Source: Cyanobacteria bacterium HKST-UBA02 (lineage in GTDB: Bacteria > Cyanobacteriota > Vampirovibrionia > Obscuribacterales > Obscuribacteraceae). From it: a stretch of DNA of 41,671 nucleotides. The notes beneath the pieces are model-generated. The model had not been told where the DNA came from. It saw only the letters and a program-made list of their open reading frames with translations, and did not search any database. Each line of letters starts with the position of its first letter. Position 1 is the stretch's first letter. Made by a program: the position numbers and the translations under genes. The stretch covers positions 1 to 41,671 of the forward strand of contig JAGQHH010000092.1 in NCBI GenBank assembly GCA_020431945.1, in the 5' to 3' direction. Positions 32,304 through 39,369 of this stretch are shown here, in pieces.

Positions 32304-32795
32304 ATGCGCTATCTCACCAATCAGCTCGGCTGGCGGAGCGACCGCACCAGGGACAACACCTGGGTCAACAACGAAGGCTCCGGTCTCATGCCGATGTTCT
32401 CCTTCGGGGGGCCTCACGGCTATCAAGCCCCCGTTGGACGCGAGCGCCTGTTTGCGACCGAGCAGTTCAGCATCGAGCAAGCAGCTTGCTGGCTCGATCG
32501 AGGACCCTTCGAGTCGCTCCTGAGTGGCAACCACCAGTGGTGCGCAGTCCTTTCCCAGGCTCTGGGCATGGATATCCCCATGCACGACCCGGACAAAGAG
32601 CCGGGTAGCCTCAGGCTCGGCAAGGGCGATTTCGTCCTGCGTGTTTCCTATCCCATCGAACTCGATGAGAAGGGCATGTCGGACGCGGCGATCATGGAAC
32701 GGCTCGCCGCCGACCGAAGTCTTCTGCGCTTCTTCCTTCACTTCATCGCTCCTTTCGAGCCCTCCCGGGCTTACAAATGGGATGCCGGACTCTGA
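32304..32795 (+). CDS. DUF1874 / STIV-B116-like protein (distant match)
   Basis: A 163-aa soluble protein. Its order of motifs recalls DUF1874 (PF08960): start MRYLTNQ (family 'x-YLLN'), FSIEQAACWLDRG (55-67; family 'isLeEA-x-x-L-x-x-G'), SGNHQWCAVLSQALGMDIP (74-92; family 'IGHexTAxLLSxLLGxxIP') and KGDFVLRVSYPIELDEKGMS (107-126; family 'GDxalvfxLxxRLxEGkvL'). In viral AcrIII-1, a member of this fold, the GH histidine is part of the cyclic tetra-adenylate cleavage site; here Asn76-His77 stands at that place, so activity is doubtful. AGGAG lies 7 nt before the ATG. The cytidine deaminase gene follows 21 nt later. Confidence 0.5.
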   Translation: MRYLTNQLGWRSDRTRDNTWVNNEGSGLMPMFSFGGPHGYQAPVGRERLFATEQFSIEQAACWLDRGPFESLLSGNHQWCAVLSQALGMDIPMHDPDKEPGSLRLGKGDFVLRVSYPIELDEKGMSDAAIMERLAADRSLLRFFLHFIAPFEPSRAYKWDAGL

Positions 32796-32816
32796 GCCGC
32801 TCCCGAAAGGCAGATC

Positions 32817-33299
32817 ATGAAACTCGGAAAGAGACGTGAAGCACGTTATCGCGAGCTCATTTCGGCCGCCCGCCAGGCAGCCGAGTTCGCGTACCGGCCC
32901 TATTCGCAATACAATGTCGGGGCTGCCGTGCTCACCTACGACGACCAGATTTTTGTCGGCTGCAACATCGAAAATGCCGGCTACACTCAGACCAAGCACG
33001 CCGAGGAAATCGCGGTGGGCAACGCCATCGCTAACGGTGCACTGCACCGGGCCGAGGCAGCCGGTTTGAACCAGTTTCAGTTCATCAAGGCCATAGCGGT
33101 TTTCGCCTCCAAGGGCTCAGACCCATGGCCTTGCTGCAATTGCAGACAGTTCCTCTCGGAGTTCGGCTTCGAGATGGACGTAGTCGGCTATGCCGGCACC
33201 GATGAGAGCGTCGTGCTCTGCAAAAAGCTCGGCAAACTCATCCCGCACCCCTTCCCCATCGAAGAGGTGCTCGCCAGCGTGCGCGGAGGCAATCACTAA
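32817..33299 (+). CDS. cdd: Cytidine deaminase
   Basis: A 160-aa zinc enzyme that deaminates (deoxy)cytidine to uridine in pyrimidine salvage. Visible features are the substrate segment YRPYSQYNVGAAV (26-38), CNIENA (49-54), the zinc ligand and catalytic pair His61-Ala-Glu63, and PCCNCRQ (105-111) with Cys106 and Cys109. The length is close to the short tetrameric class, but that class normally has Cys-Ala-Glu; His-Ala-Glu is the ligand set of the long dimeric class such as E. coli Cdd. AAAGG lies upstream of the ATG. It is downstream of the DUF1874-like gene, 21 nt away, and followed by hairpins. Confidence 0.93.
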   Translation: MKLGKRREARYRELISAARQAAEFAYRPYSQYNVGAAVLTYDDQIFVGCNIENAGYTQTKHAEEIAVGNAIANGALHRAEAAGLNQFQFIKAIAVFASKGSDPWPCCNCRQFLSEFGFEMDVVGYAGTDESVVLCKKLGKLIPHPFPIEEVLASVRGGNH

Positions 33300-33318
33300 C
33301 TCCCCACGAGGCAAGCGC

Positions 33319-33420
33319 GGACGGTAACCCCGTCCACACCCAACAATCTCAACCCGTAAGGAGTATGCACCCTTACGGCTGGCTCCACTCCCTGCCGTCG
33401 TTCCTGGCGGTCTTGGAGCC
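33319..33420 (+). promoter_or_regulatory. Three consecutive hairpins after cdd
   Basis: GGACGG/CCGTCC (33319-33335), CCGTAAGG/CCTTACGG (33354-33378) and GGCTCC/GGAGCC (33381-33420) fill the space between cdd and the next small gene. None has a U-tract. Together they make a structured leader of about 170 nt. Confidence 0.5.
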
Positions 33421-33487
33421 GAGCATGTCGTCCTCCTGGTGCCATCGTGGTGCCGGGAGCGGCGCATCAAGCATGGAGGTAACTCTC

Positions 33488-33853
33488 ATGTTGCCATGGA
33501 TAATCCTCTTGCTGGCTCTGGCGGCGCTTATCACAGTAGCCGTCCGCAAAGCAAGAGAAGAAGAAAAGGAGGCCATCGACAATCTCATTCACACGATCGA
33601 AGTCAACCTGTCGATTCTGAACTCCGAGATTGAGAACCTCTCCATTCTTGCAGACAACGCCAGTACTTGCCCGGATCAGGGGACCATCAAGGATCTCCTG
33701 GAACAGGCGAGACGCGAAGCCGAATCGGCACAGAACAGGCTCCCCTCGACCACCTCGAGGGAGAACCTCGGCTCGCTCCTGAGCGAGGTCTTCGCGGCTA
33801 TGAACAAAGCCACTTCGGCTCACAATCTTCTATCCCCCTGCCGCGGGAGCTGA
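33488..33853 (+). CDS. Small membrane-anchored coiled-coil protein
   Basis: A 121-aa protein. The N-terminal helix (LPWIILLLALAALITVAV, residues 2-19) anchors it, and the rest is a charged helix with heptad spacing (AREEEKEAIDNLIHTIEVNL, then KDLLEQARREAESAQNRL). GGAGG lies 8 nt before the ATG at 33488; the open frame runs back to 33365 through the hairpin leader. Topology is probably N-out or N-in single pass with a cytoplasmic coiled coil. It ends at a 14-bp perfect terminator stem. No family was recognised. Confidence 0.7.
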   Translation: MLPWIILLLALAALITVAVRKAREEEKEAIDNLIHTIEVNLSILNSEIENLSILADNASTCPDQGTIKDLLEQARREAESAQNRLPSTTSRENLGSLLSEVFAAMNKATSAHNLLSPCRGS

Positions 33854-33861
33854 TTCGACTC

Positions 33862-33914
33862 GAGAGAAAGCAGGCAAGTACGGGACAACCGCTACAGCCT
33901 GCTTTCTCTCTTTT
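33862..33914 (+). terminator. Rho-independent terminator
   Basis: GAGAGAAAGCAGGC (33862-33875) pairs perfectly with GCCTGCTTTCTCTC (33897-33910), followed by TTTT. It directly follows the stop at 33853. Confidence 0.85.
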
Positions 33915-34007
33915 AAAGAGGTTTCCTACTATTTCACCCAGTATCTTTTTATTGCAAAACCGAATCCAGTAAATATAGCGTTAAAGCTACAAATACGAGA
34001 CTTCCTG

Positions 34008-34050
34008 GCGTTTCTAGCAAATTTTTGGCGATTTCCTATGCTAGAAACGC
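34008..34050. repeat. 12-bp perfect inverted repeat near the oxidase 3' end
   Basis: GCGTTTCTAGCA (34008-34019) and TGCTAGAAACGC (34039-34050) enclose 19 nt. It lies 4 nt past the minus-strand stop at 34055. Neither side has a good U-tract, so it may be a weak terminator or a binding site. Confidence 0.6.
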
Positions 34051-34054
34051 ATAT

Positions 34055-35236
34055 TCACCAGCAATGTGCCATGGCGCTCTCGAAACTGAAGGGGCTCAAA
34101 TCGATTCGGCTCTTTCCCTCGGTCACGAGCTCCGCCAGCGATTCGCCGATTGCTGCCGAGTGCTTGAAGCCATGCCCGGAGCAGGGAGAGCAGACAAGCA
34201 CGGCTTCCATTTCGGGATGGCGATCGATGACGAAACGAGCATCGGCGGTGGCAGTATACATACAGGTCGCAGTCCGTACGCAATCTCTACCCAGAAGCGG
34301 GAAATAGGGCTCGACCTGCATTTCGTACATGGACTGGATCTCCTGCTCCGAGACATCTCTATCCACATTGTCGGGATCGATGCTCTCCAGATATCTGCCG
34401 CTACCGATCTTGAGACCGCCCCCGGGCCCGTCAATTGCCGGGAATCCATACATGGCCATGCCCTTGCCCTGCACTTCCCAGATGAATATCGGAAATCGCT
34501 CCGGAACGAACTGATCGTAGTGCGCCTGCACATCGAACCAGTAGAGCACCTGCCGGTAGACTTTGAAAAGGCTGGAGCCATGCCGACCCAAGAGCTTGGG
34601 CAACCAGGGCCCGGCAGTCAGAACCAGAGAGCCGGTGAGATAGTCGCCCCTGTCCGTATGGACAAGTACTCCTCCTTCCACTTTAGAGAATTCCAGGACC
34701 TGCTCCCCGGTCGAGACCCGGGCACCGAGCTTGCGCGCCAGGCGCAACTGCGCTTCCACGCAATTCTCAGGGCGCAGGAAGCCAGCCTCATGCTCGAAAT
34801 AGCCCATTTCATTATCCTTAACGAGAAACTGCGGAAACCGCCGGCGCATCTCCGTTGGATTCAAGACTTCGTGACCGATCCCATACTTGTTGGCGGCGGC
34901 CAGCGTATTCTCGAAAAACTCGGCGACATGGATGGCGCTCGTCCGGCTGCCGCTCGAGATCATCAAACCACCGGTAATCGAAAGCAAATCCATACCGGTC
35001 TCTTTCTCCAATTCCCGGAAGATTTCGTAGGAGCGCAGTGTCAGGGGCACGAACTGGTCCCCTTCACCAATCGCCTGTCTGGTGATCCTCGTATCGCCGT
35101 GAGTGGAGCCCAGGGTGTGCGGCGGCGTGAAACGATCGATTCCAAGCACCCTGACTTTGCGACGAGCGAGCTGGTACAGCGAAGCGCTGCCCATGGCTCC
35201 GAGCCCCGCCACTATGGCATCAAACTTCTCGACCAT
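34055..35236 (-). CDS. SolA-like FAD-dependent amine oxidase (sarcosine / N-methyl-L-tryptophan oxidase family)
   Basis: A 393-aa flavoenzyme that oxidises an N-methylated or secondary amino acid, releasing H2O2. The FAD-binding fold is IVAGLGAMGSASLYQLARR near residues 7-25. The motif GSTHGDTRITRQA matches the family's 'sS-G-xsRi-R' segment. Cys in RTATCMYTATADARFVID corresponds to the cysteine that holds FAD covalently in MSOX/SolA, and CSGHGFKHSAAIGE is the conserved C-terminal flavin loop. The end (LSPFSFESA) is typical. The exact substrate cannot be told. Start at 35236 follows AGAGG; a TTG four codons earlier is less likely. It is divergent from pyrB, 98 nt apart. Confidence 0.9.
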   Translation of the reverse strand: MVEKFDAIVAGLGAMGSASLYQLARRKVRVLGIDRFTPPHTLGSTHGDTRITRQAIGEGDQFVPLTLRSYEIFRELEKETGMDLLSITGGLMISSGSRTSAIHVAEFFENTLAAANKYGIGHEVLNPTEMRRRFPQFLVKDNEMGYFEHEAGFLRPENCVEAQLRLARKLGARVSTGEQVLEFSKVEGGVLVHTDRGDYLTGSLVLTAGPWLPKLLGRHGSSLFKVYRQVLYWFDVQAHYDQFVPERFPIFIWEVQGKGMAMYGFPAIDGPGGGLKIGSGRYLESIDPDNVDRDVSEQEIQSMYEMQVEPYFPLLGRDCVRTATCMYTATADARFVIDRHPEMEAVLVCSPCSGHGFKHSAAIGESLAELVTEGKSRIDLSPFSFESAMAHCW

Positions 35237-35306
35237 GCGACCTCTCAAAAATCAAACATCGAGCAGGCAACAGGTTAGCACAGCTTCAGGTCGATGTTGC
35301 CACGAA

Positions 35307-35336
35307 TTGACACGGACTGACTGCTCCCCGGATAAT
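35307..35336 (+). promoter_or_regulatory. Promoter overlapping the 5' end of pyrB
   Basis: TTGACA (35307-35312), an 18-bp spacer and GATAAT (35331-35336) fit a strong sigma-70-type promoter. The -10 box overlaps the first possible pyrB ATG (35335), and the predicted transcript start, near 35343, falls at the second ATG (35344). This implies a leaderless or very short-leader mRNA. Confidence 0.6.
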
Positions 35337-36372
35337 GCCTGCAATGAGAGAGACCTCACACGAGATCAGTGCGACCAACGTGACCCTGCCGTCCATTCCG
35401 ACGTCTCTTCAAAGCCTTCTCGATTCGGACGGCGCTCTTCACTTCAAGGGCCGCAGGCACCTGATCGACGTCGAGGCGCTGAGTGCTTCCGAGATCGAGG
35501 CAATCATCGAAATAGCCCGATCCTTGAAAACCCTCATGAACCAGGGACAGCTTCCGTTGCGAGCACTGAGCGGCAAAAGCGTCGCTACTTTGTTCTATGA
35601 AAACTCCACCCGCACACGCTCGAGCTTCGAACTGGCGGCAGCCAACCTCGATGCCCATGTCCTCAACCTGGACATCAACAGCTCATCCGTGGCAAAGGGC
35701 GAGACCATCGACGATACGGCCAGGACCATCAGCGCCATGGGCGTCAGCGCCCTGATCCAGAGACATGCCCAGTCAGGTTCTCCGGAACGGCTCGAGGAAG
35801 TGGCGCCACCGACGATATCAATCATCAATGCCGGCGACGGCTGGCGAGGGCATCCCACCCAGGCTCTCCTCGACTATATGACCATGATCGAGATCTGTCG
35901 GTCCGTAGAAGGCAAGAAAATCGTTATCATCGGCGATATCAAACACAGCCGGGTGGCCCGCTCCAACATAAGCCTGCTCAAGAAATTCGGCGCCGACATT
36001 CATGTATGTGGACCACCGCCCCTGGTACCGTACGGTATCGAGAGCCTGGGTGTGAGCACCCACGACGATCTCTGCACTGCCGTGGAAGGAGCCGATTTCA
36101 TCATGGCTCTGCGACTTCAGAAAGAGCGCCAGAAACAGGGTCTGATCCCAAGCACCGCGGACTACGCTCATCTCTACAGGGTTGATCACGCCTGCTTGAA
36201 AATTGCCAGACCGGGAGTGCGCATACTCCACCCCGGCCCGATCAACCGTGGCATAGAAATCACCGGCGCCCTGGCCGACGACCAGAATCTGTCTTTGATC
36301 ACCACCCAGGTGACCAACGGCATCGCCGTCCGCATGGCGGTTTTACTGATTCTACTCAGAAACGGGGACTGA
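35335..36372 (+). CDS. pyrB: Aspartate carbamoyltransferase catalytic subunit
   Basis: Catalyses the first committed step of pyrimidine synthesis: carbamoyl phosphate plus aspartate to carbamoyl aspartate. Carbamoyl-phosphate binding is by STRTRSSFE (91-99) and the loop SSSVAKGET (116-124); the aspartate-side signature GHPTQALLD is at 172-180, and HPGPINRGIEI near the end is also conserved. Length from 35335 is 345 aa, about 30 longer than usual, because of an extra polar N-terminus before FKGRRHLIDVEAL. The promoter overlap suggests that the true start may be the ATG at 35344 or a later codon. There is no visible ribosome binding site. pyrC follows after 3 nt. A regulatory pyrI is not present here. 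Confidence 0.96.
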   Translation: MPAMRETSHEISATNVTLPSIPTSLQSLLDSDGALHFKGRRHLIDVEALSASEIEAIIEIARSLKTLMNQGQLPLRALSGKSVATLFYENSTRTRSSFELAAANLDAHVLNLDINSSSVAKGETIDDTARTISAMGVSALIQRHAQSGSPERLEEVAPPTISIINAGDGWRGHPTQALLDYMTMIEICRSVEGKKIVIIGDIKHSRVARSNISLLKKFGADIHVCGPPPLVPYGIESLGVSTHDDLCTAVEGADFIMALRLQKERQKQGLIPSTADYAHLYRVDHACLKIARPGVRILHPGPINRGIEITGALADDQNLSLITTQVTNGIAVRMAVLLILLRNGD

Positions 36373-36375
36373 AAT

Positions 36376-37704
36376 ATGAGCGACTCGCTACTTATAAAAG
36401 GCGGCCTGGTAGCAAACGGAGCCGACGGCAGCAAGGCGCAGAAATGCAAAGGCAACCCGCGAGCCGGGCTTCAGCGCCGGGACGTGCGGATCAAGGGCGC
36501 ACAGATATCCGAAGTAGCCGAGGCTCTCGCGCCGGCAGATGGCGAGACGGTTATCCAGGCCGAAGGGCTCTTCCTCTCTCCGGGTTTTATCGATATCCAC
36601 ACGCATCTGCGTGATTTCGATCAGTCCGCCAAGGAAGACTTCGAGACCGGCTCGAAAGCTGCCGCCGCCGGCGGCTTCACCACCGTGCTCACCATGGCGA
36701 ACACGATACCCGCCACCGATTCGGTGATCATGGTGGAGAACGCCCTGAACCGAATCAAAAAGAACGCGGTGATCAAAGTGCTGCCCGTGGCATGCGTCAC
36801 CGTCGGCATGGCCGGCGAGCAGATCACGGATATGGCCAGACTCTCCGAGATCGGGGTCCCGGCCTTTTCGGACGACGGACTGCCGGTAAGCAATCTGGCG
36901 GTGCTCAGACATGCGCTCGAATATTCACGCCTGACCGGCAAGCCGATCATAAGCCATGCCGAGGATCGTCATCTCAGCCAGGACGGCTGTATGAATGAGT
37001 CCGAAACAGCTACCAGACTGGGACTGCCGGGAATACCCCCGATGTCCGAAGCAGCGTGTATCGCCAGGGAGATCGAGATAGTTCGCGGAACGGGCTGCCA
37101 CCTTCATTTCGCCCATGTCTCCACCCGGGCCTCTGTCGAGCTCATAGCCAGAGCCAAGGCTGATGGTCTCAAGGTGACTGCCGAGGCGGCGCCTCACCAC
37201 CTGATGCTGAGCGACGACGATATCACCGAATACGATACCAGATTCAAGATGAACCCGCCTCTCCGCTCCAGAGACGATCGAGCTGCCGTCGTCGCCGCGC
37301 TCATAGACGGGACCATAGACATCGTCGCTACCGATCATGCTCCCCATACAAGGGAAGAGAAAGCCCGCCCCTTCGAAACGGCGCCCTTCGGAGTAATCGG
37401 TCTGGAGACGGCATTCAGCCTTGTCTTCGAACTCCTCTTCCTGGAAAACGACCTGCCCCTTACTTTCATCAGCCACAGACTCTCCACGGCTCCAGCAAGG
37501 ATAGTCGGACTGCCCGAGCCCAGAGTCGAAGCCGGGGCAACCGCCGACATTGCCATTATCGATCCGAACCGCAAGTGGACCTATTCTACTGCCGGAGGAT
37601 TCTCGAAAAGCAACAACACGCCCTTTGACGGCAAGGAAATGACCGGTAAGGCAGTGGCAACTATCTGCGATGGAAGAATCGCTTATCGGGACCCCGGTTT
37701 TTAG
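36376..37704 (+). CDS. pyrC: Dihydroorotase
   Basis: Zinc amidohydrolase that closes carbamoyl aspartate to dihydroorotate, the step after PyrB. 442 aa, as in the class I (long) type. The metal motif is GFIDIHTHLRDF (70-81) with His75 and His77; AAAGGFTTVLTMANT (97-110) corresponds to the family's 'GGxTxxxxMPNT', with Ala in place of Pro. SHAEDR and HFAHVS carry further histidines, and ATDHAPHT is the conserved catalytic aspartate motif. An unusual feature is a short insertion near residues 17-35 (DGSKAQKCKGNPRAG). It starts 3 nt after the pyrB stop, so the two are cotranscribed. The next gene follows after 30 nt. Confidence 0.96.
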   Translation: MSDSLLIKGGLVANGADGSKAQKCKGNPRAGLQRRDVRIKGAQISEVAEALAPADGETVIQAEGLFLSPGFIDIHTHLRDFDQSAKEDFETGSKAAAAGGFTTVLTMANTIPATDSVIMVENALNRIKKNAVIKVLPVACVTVGMAGEQITDMARLSEIGVPAFSDDGLPVSNLAVLRHALEYSRLTGKPIISHAEDRHLSQDGCMNESETATRLGLPGIPPMSEAACIAREIEIVRGTGCHLHFAHVSTRASVELIARAKADGLKVTAEAAPHHLMLSDDDITEYDTRFKMNPPLRSRDDRAAVVAALIDGTIDIVATDHAPHTREEKARPFETAPFGVIGLETAFSLVFELLFLENDLPLTFISHRLSTAPARIVGLPEPRVEAGATADIAIIDPNRKWTYSTAGGFSKSNNTPFDGKEMTGKAVATICDGRIAYRDPGF

Positions 37705-37734
37705 CAATCATAAAATTAGCTATCATAAAAATTG

Positions 37735-38220
37735 ATGGGAGCAAACAGGGCAGCGAGAATTTGGCAAGGAACCCGCCAGTGCAGGCTCGTTCTCTTGTTC
37801 GCTATTCTCGCTCTAGTAATTCTCTGCCTGAAACCCCAGCACTATGTTTCGATGAGCCGCTTTCAGCACTACGGCATGGCATTCGCTATCTTCGGTCTGG
37901 GCTATATCCTGGAGACCCTGCTCTCTTTGAAGACTCTCCACAAATGGGCTATGGGAAGCTATCTGGGCACCGGCATGCTTTTCGGCTCCGCCGGACTGAT
38001 TTTCTGGTTCTGCCCCTGGCTGGACGTCAATCTTTCGGTTCAGACACCCGAAACGGATATGTACAGGACGATTCTGCTAGTCTCTTATCTGGCTTTCTCG
38101 GTTGGTATCGGGGCGATCTGGGCTCGCTGGATAATCGAAGATAGCAGAAAGAACGAAGATAGCAGAAAGAACGAAGATAGCAGAAAGAACGAAAGTAACG
38201 TGAAACCGGGGGAGAATTGA
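37735..38220 (+). CDS. Four-TM membrane protein with repeated charged tail
   Basis: A 161-aa protein with about four hydrophobic helices (near residues 15-30, 40-60, 70-90 and 115-137), then a hydrophilic tail built from three exact copies of EDSRKN. The protein has no recognisable family. The ATG at 37735 has no clear ribosome binding site. Its stop nearly touches the GTG of the kinase gene, so the two are translationally coupled, and it is likely part of the pyrBC transcript. Confidence 0.68.
   Translation: MGANRAARIWQGTRQCRLVLLFAILALVILCLKPQHYVSMSRFQHYGMAFAIFGLGYILETLLSLKTLHKWAMGSYLGTGMLFGSAGLIFWFCPWLDVNLSVQTPETDMYRTILLVSYLAFSVGIGAIWARWIIEDSRKNEDSRKNEDSRKNESNVKPGEN
38137..38190 (+). repeat. 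Three tandem 18-bp repeats inside a gene
   Basis: The unit GAAGATAGCAGAAAGAAC occurs three times without a mismatch (38137-38154, 38155-38172, 38173-38190), encoding the EDSRKN tail of the membrane protein. Being 18 bp long and exact, the repeat is in frame and likely to vary in copy number. Confidence 0.85.
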
Positions 38221-38221
38221 A

Positions 38222-38722
38222 GTGGAGTCAAAGCCTAAAAAGCTGATCGTTCTCATTGGCATTCCAGGAGCCGGAAAAACGACTCTGGCTCTGAAGCTCG
38301 CCGAGAAAGGCTTTCACTATCTCAATGCCGACACAATCCGCCTCGAGCTCTACGGCAGTGAAGCCGAGCAGGGAGACAAGGAAGAGGTCTTCTCGATCTT
38401 TTTCGAAAGGCTGGAAGGAGCCATGGGAGAGGGACTGAACATCATCATAGACAACACCAACCTCAATCCCAAACAGAGAAAGCCTATCATCGACCGCGCC
38501 GAGCGTTTCGGCTACAAGGACGTTCAGCTCTGGCTCCTGGATATCCCGCTGGATATCTGCCTGGAGCGGAACAAGTCCAGAGAAAGAATGGTTCCCGAGG
38601 ATATCGTGGCGAATATGTTCATGGAGTTGAACCGCTCCGGACGACCCAAACGCCTGGAAGGCAAAGTGGTAATCATCAGACCGGGTAAGGACGGCGATTA
38701 TCTCTTCTTTCCCCAGGCCTGA
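38222..38722 (+). CDS. P-loop kinase (AAA_33 / polynucleotide kinase-like)
   Basis: A 166-aa nucleoside-triphosphate-using kinase. The Walker A loop is GIPGAGKTT (13-21) in LIVLIGIPGAGKTTLALKLA. The segment FHYLNADTIRLELYG (31-45) matches the substrate-side 'sxDxiR-x-x-l-G' motif of T4 Pnk-like and AAA_33 kinases, IIIDNTNLNPKQR (about 75-87) the next conserved motif, and ERNKSRERMVPEDIV the lid with its arginines. The substrate is unknown: RNA or DNA 5' ends, or a small molecule. GTG at 38222 has GGGGGAG upstream and overlaps the neighbour's stop region. The MOSC gene follows 2 nt later. Confidence 0.85.
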   Translation: MESKPKKLIVLIGIPGAGKTTLALKLAEKGFHYLNADTIRLELYGSEAEQGDKEEVFSIFFERLEGAMGEGLNIIIDNTNLNPKQRKPIIDRAERFGYKDVQLWLLDIPLDICLERNKSRERMVPEDIVANMFMELNRSGRPKRLEGKVVIIRPGKDGDYLFFPQA

Positions 38723-38724
38723 TC

Positions 38725-39369
38725 ATGCAAAGACGAATAGTTTCTATTTGCGTCGGCAAGCCCAGGTCAGTCGTCTCCGGCGATCGCACTGTCAGTACCG
38801 GGATTTTCAAAGAGCCGGTAGAGGGCAAGGTGAAGGTGGGAAAGCTCAATCTCGAAGGCGATCAGCAGGCCGATCTGACAGTTCACGGCGGACCGGACAA
38901 GGCAATCTACACCTATTCTGCCGAGCACTACCCATGGTGGAGAGAACAAATGCCGGATGTCGCTTTCACATATGGCATATTCGGCGAAAACCTCACCACC
39001 AGTGGCATGCTGGAGAGAGATGTTTGCATCGGCGATGAATTCGCCGCCGGCACAGCAGTGATCAAAGCCTCTCAACCGCGCCTGCCCTGCTACAAACTCG
39101 GCATTAGATTCGGCCGCAAAGATGTAATAAAGACATTCATGCAGAGCGGTTTTAGCGGCATCTATTTCTCGGTAGTCGAAGAAGGAGAGCTCAGCACAGG
39201 AGACGAGATCAGATTTCTACGGGGAGACGGGCTGGGGATAAAAGCCGGAGACGTGGCCAATTTGTTCAACGGCAGACAACCTCGCGATCCGGAATTCATC
39301 GAGCGCTGCCTGAATTCTCAGCTTGCCGATCAAATGAAGATGTTTATCTCGGGTCAAATGCCGTCATAG
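38725..39369 (+). CDS. MOSC domain protein (YiiM-like)
   Basis: A 214-aa protein of the MOSC family, which handles sulphur or molybdenum cofactor; YiiM-type members reduce N-hydroxylated bases such as 6-hydroxylaminopurine. Conserved features are the beta-barrel start GKPRSVV, the motif VHGGPDKAIYTYSAEHYPWW (53-72), FGENLTTSG (86-94), and the catalytic-type Cys122 in SQPRLPCYKLGIRFG. A short C-terminal helical region (about 165-214) corresponds to the 3-alpha domain of YiiM. It is the last gene of the plus-strand run begun by pyrB. Its end overlaps the end of the converging APH gene by 26 nt. Confidence 0.9.
   Translation: MQRRIVSICVGKPRSVVSGDRTVSTGIFKEPVEGKVKVGKLNLEGDQQADLTVHGGPDKAIYTYSAEHYPWWREQMPDVAFTYGIFGENLTTSGMLERDVCIGDEFAAGTAVIKASQPRLPCYKLGIRFGRKDVIKTFMQSGFSGIYFSVVEEGELSTGDEIRFLRGDGLGIKAGDVANLFNGRQPRDPEFIERCLNSQLADQMKMFISGQMPS

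Noticed and set aside
34025..35278. 417-codon open frame on the plus strand
   Set aside because: Antisense to the SolA-like oxidase; no recognisable motifs and no ribosome binding site.
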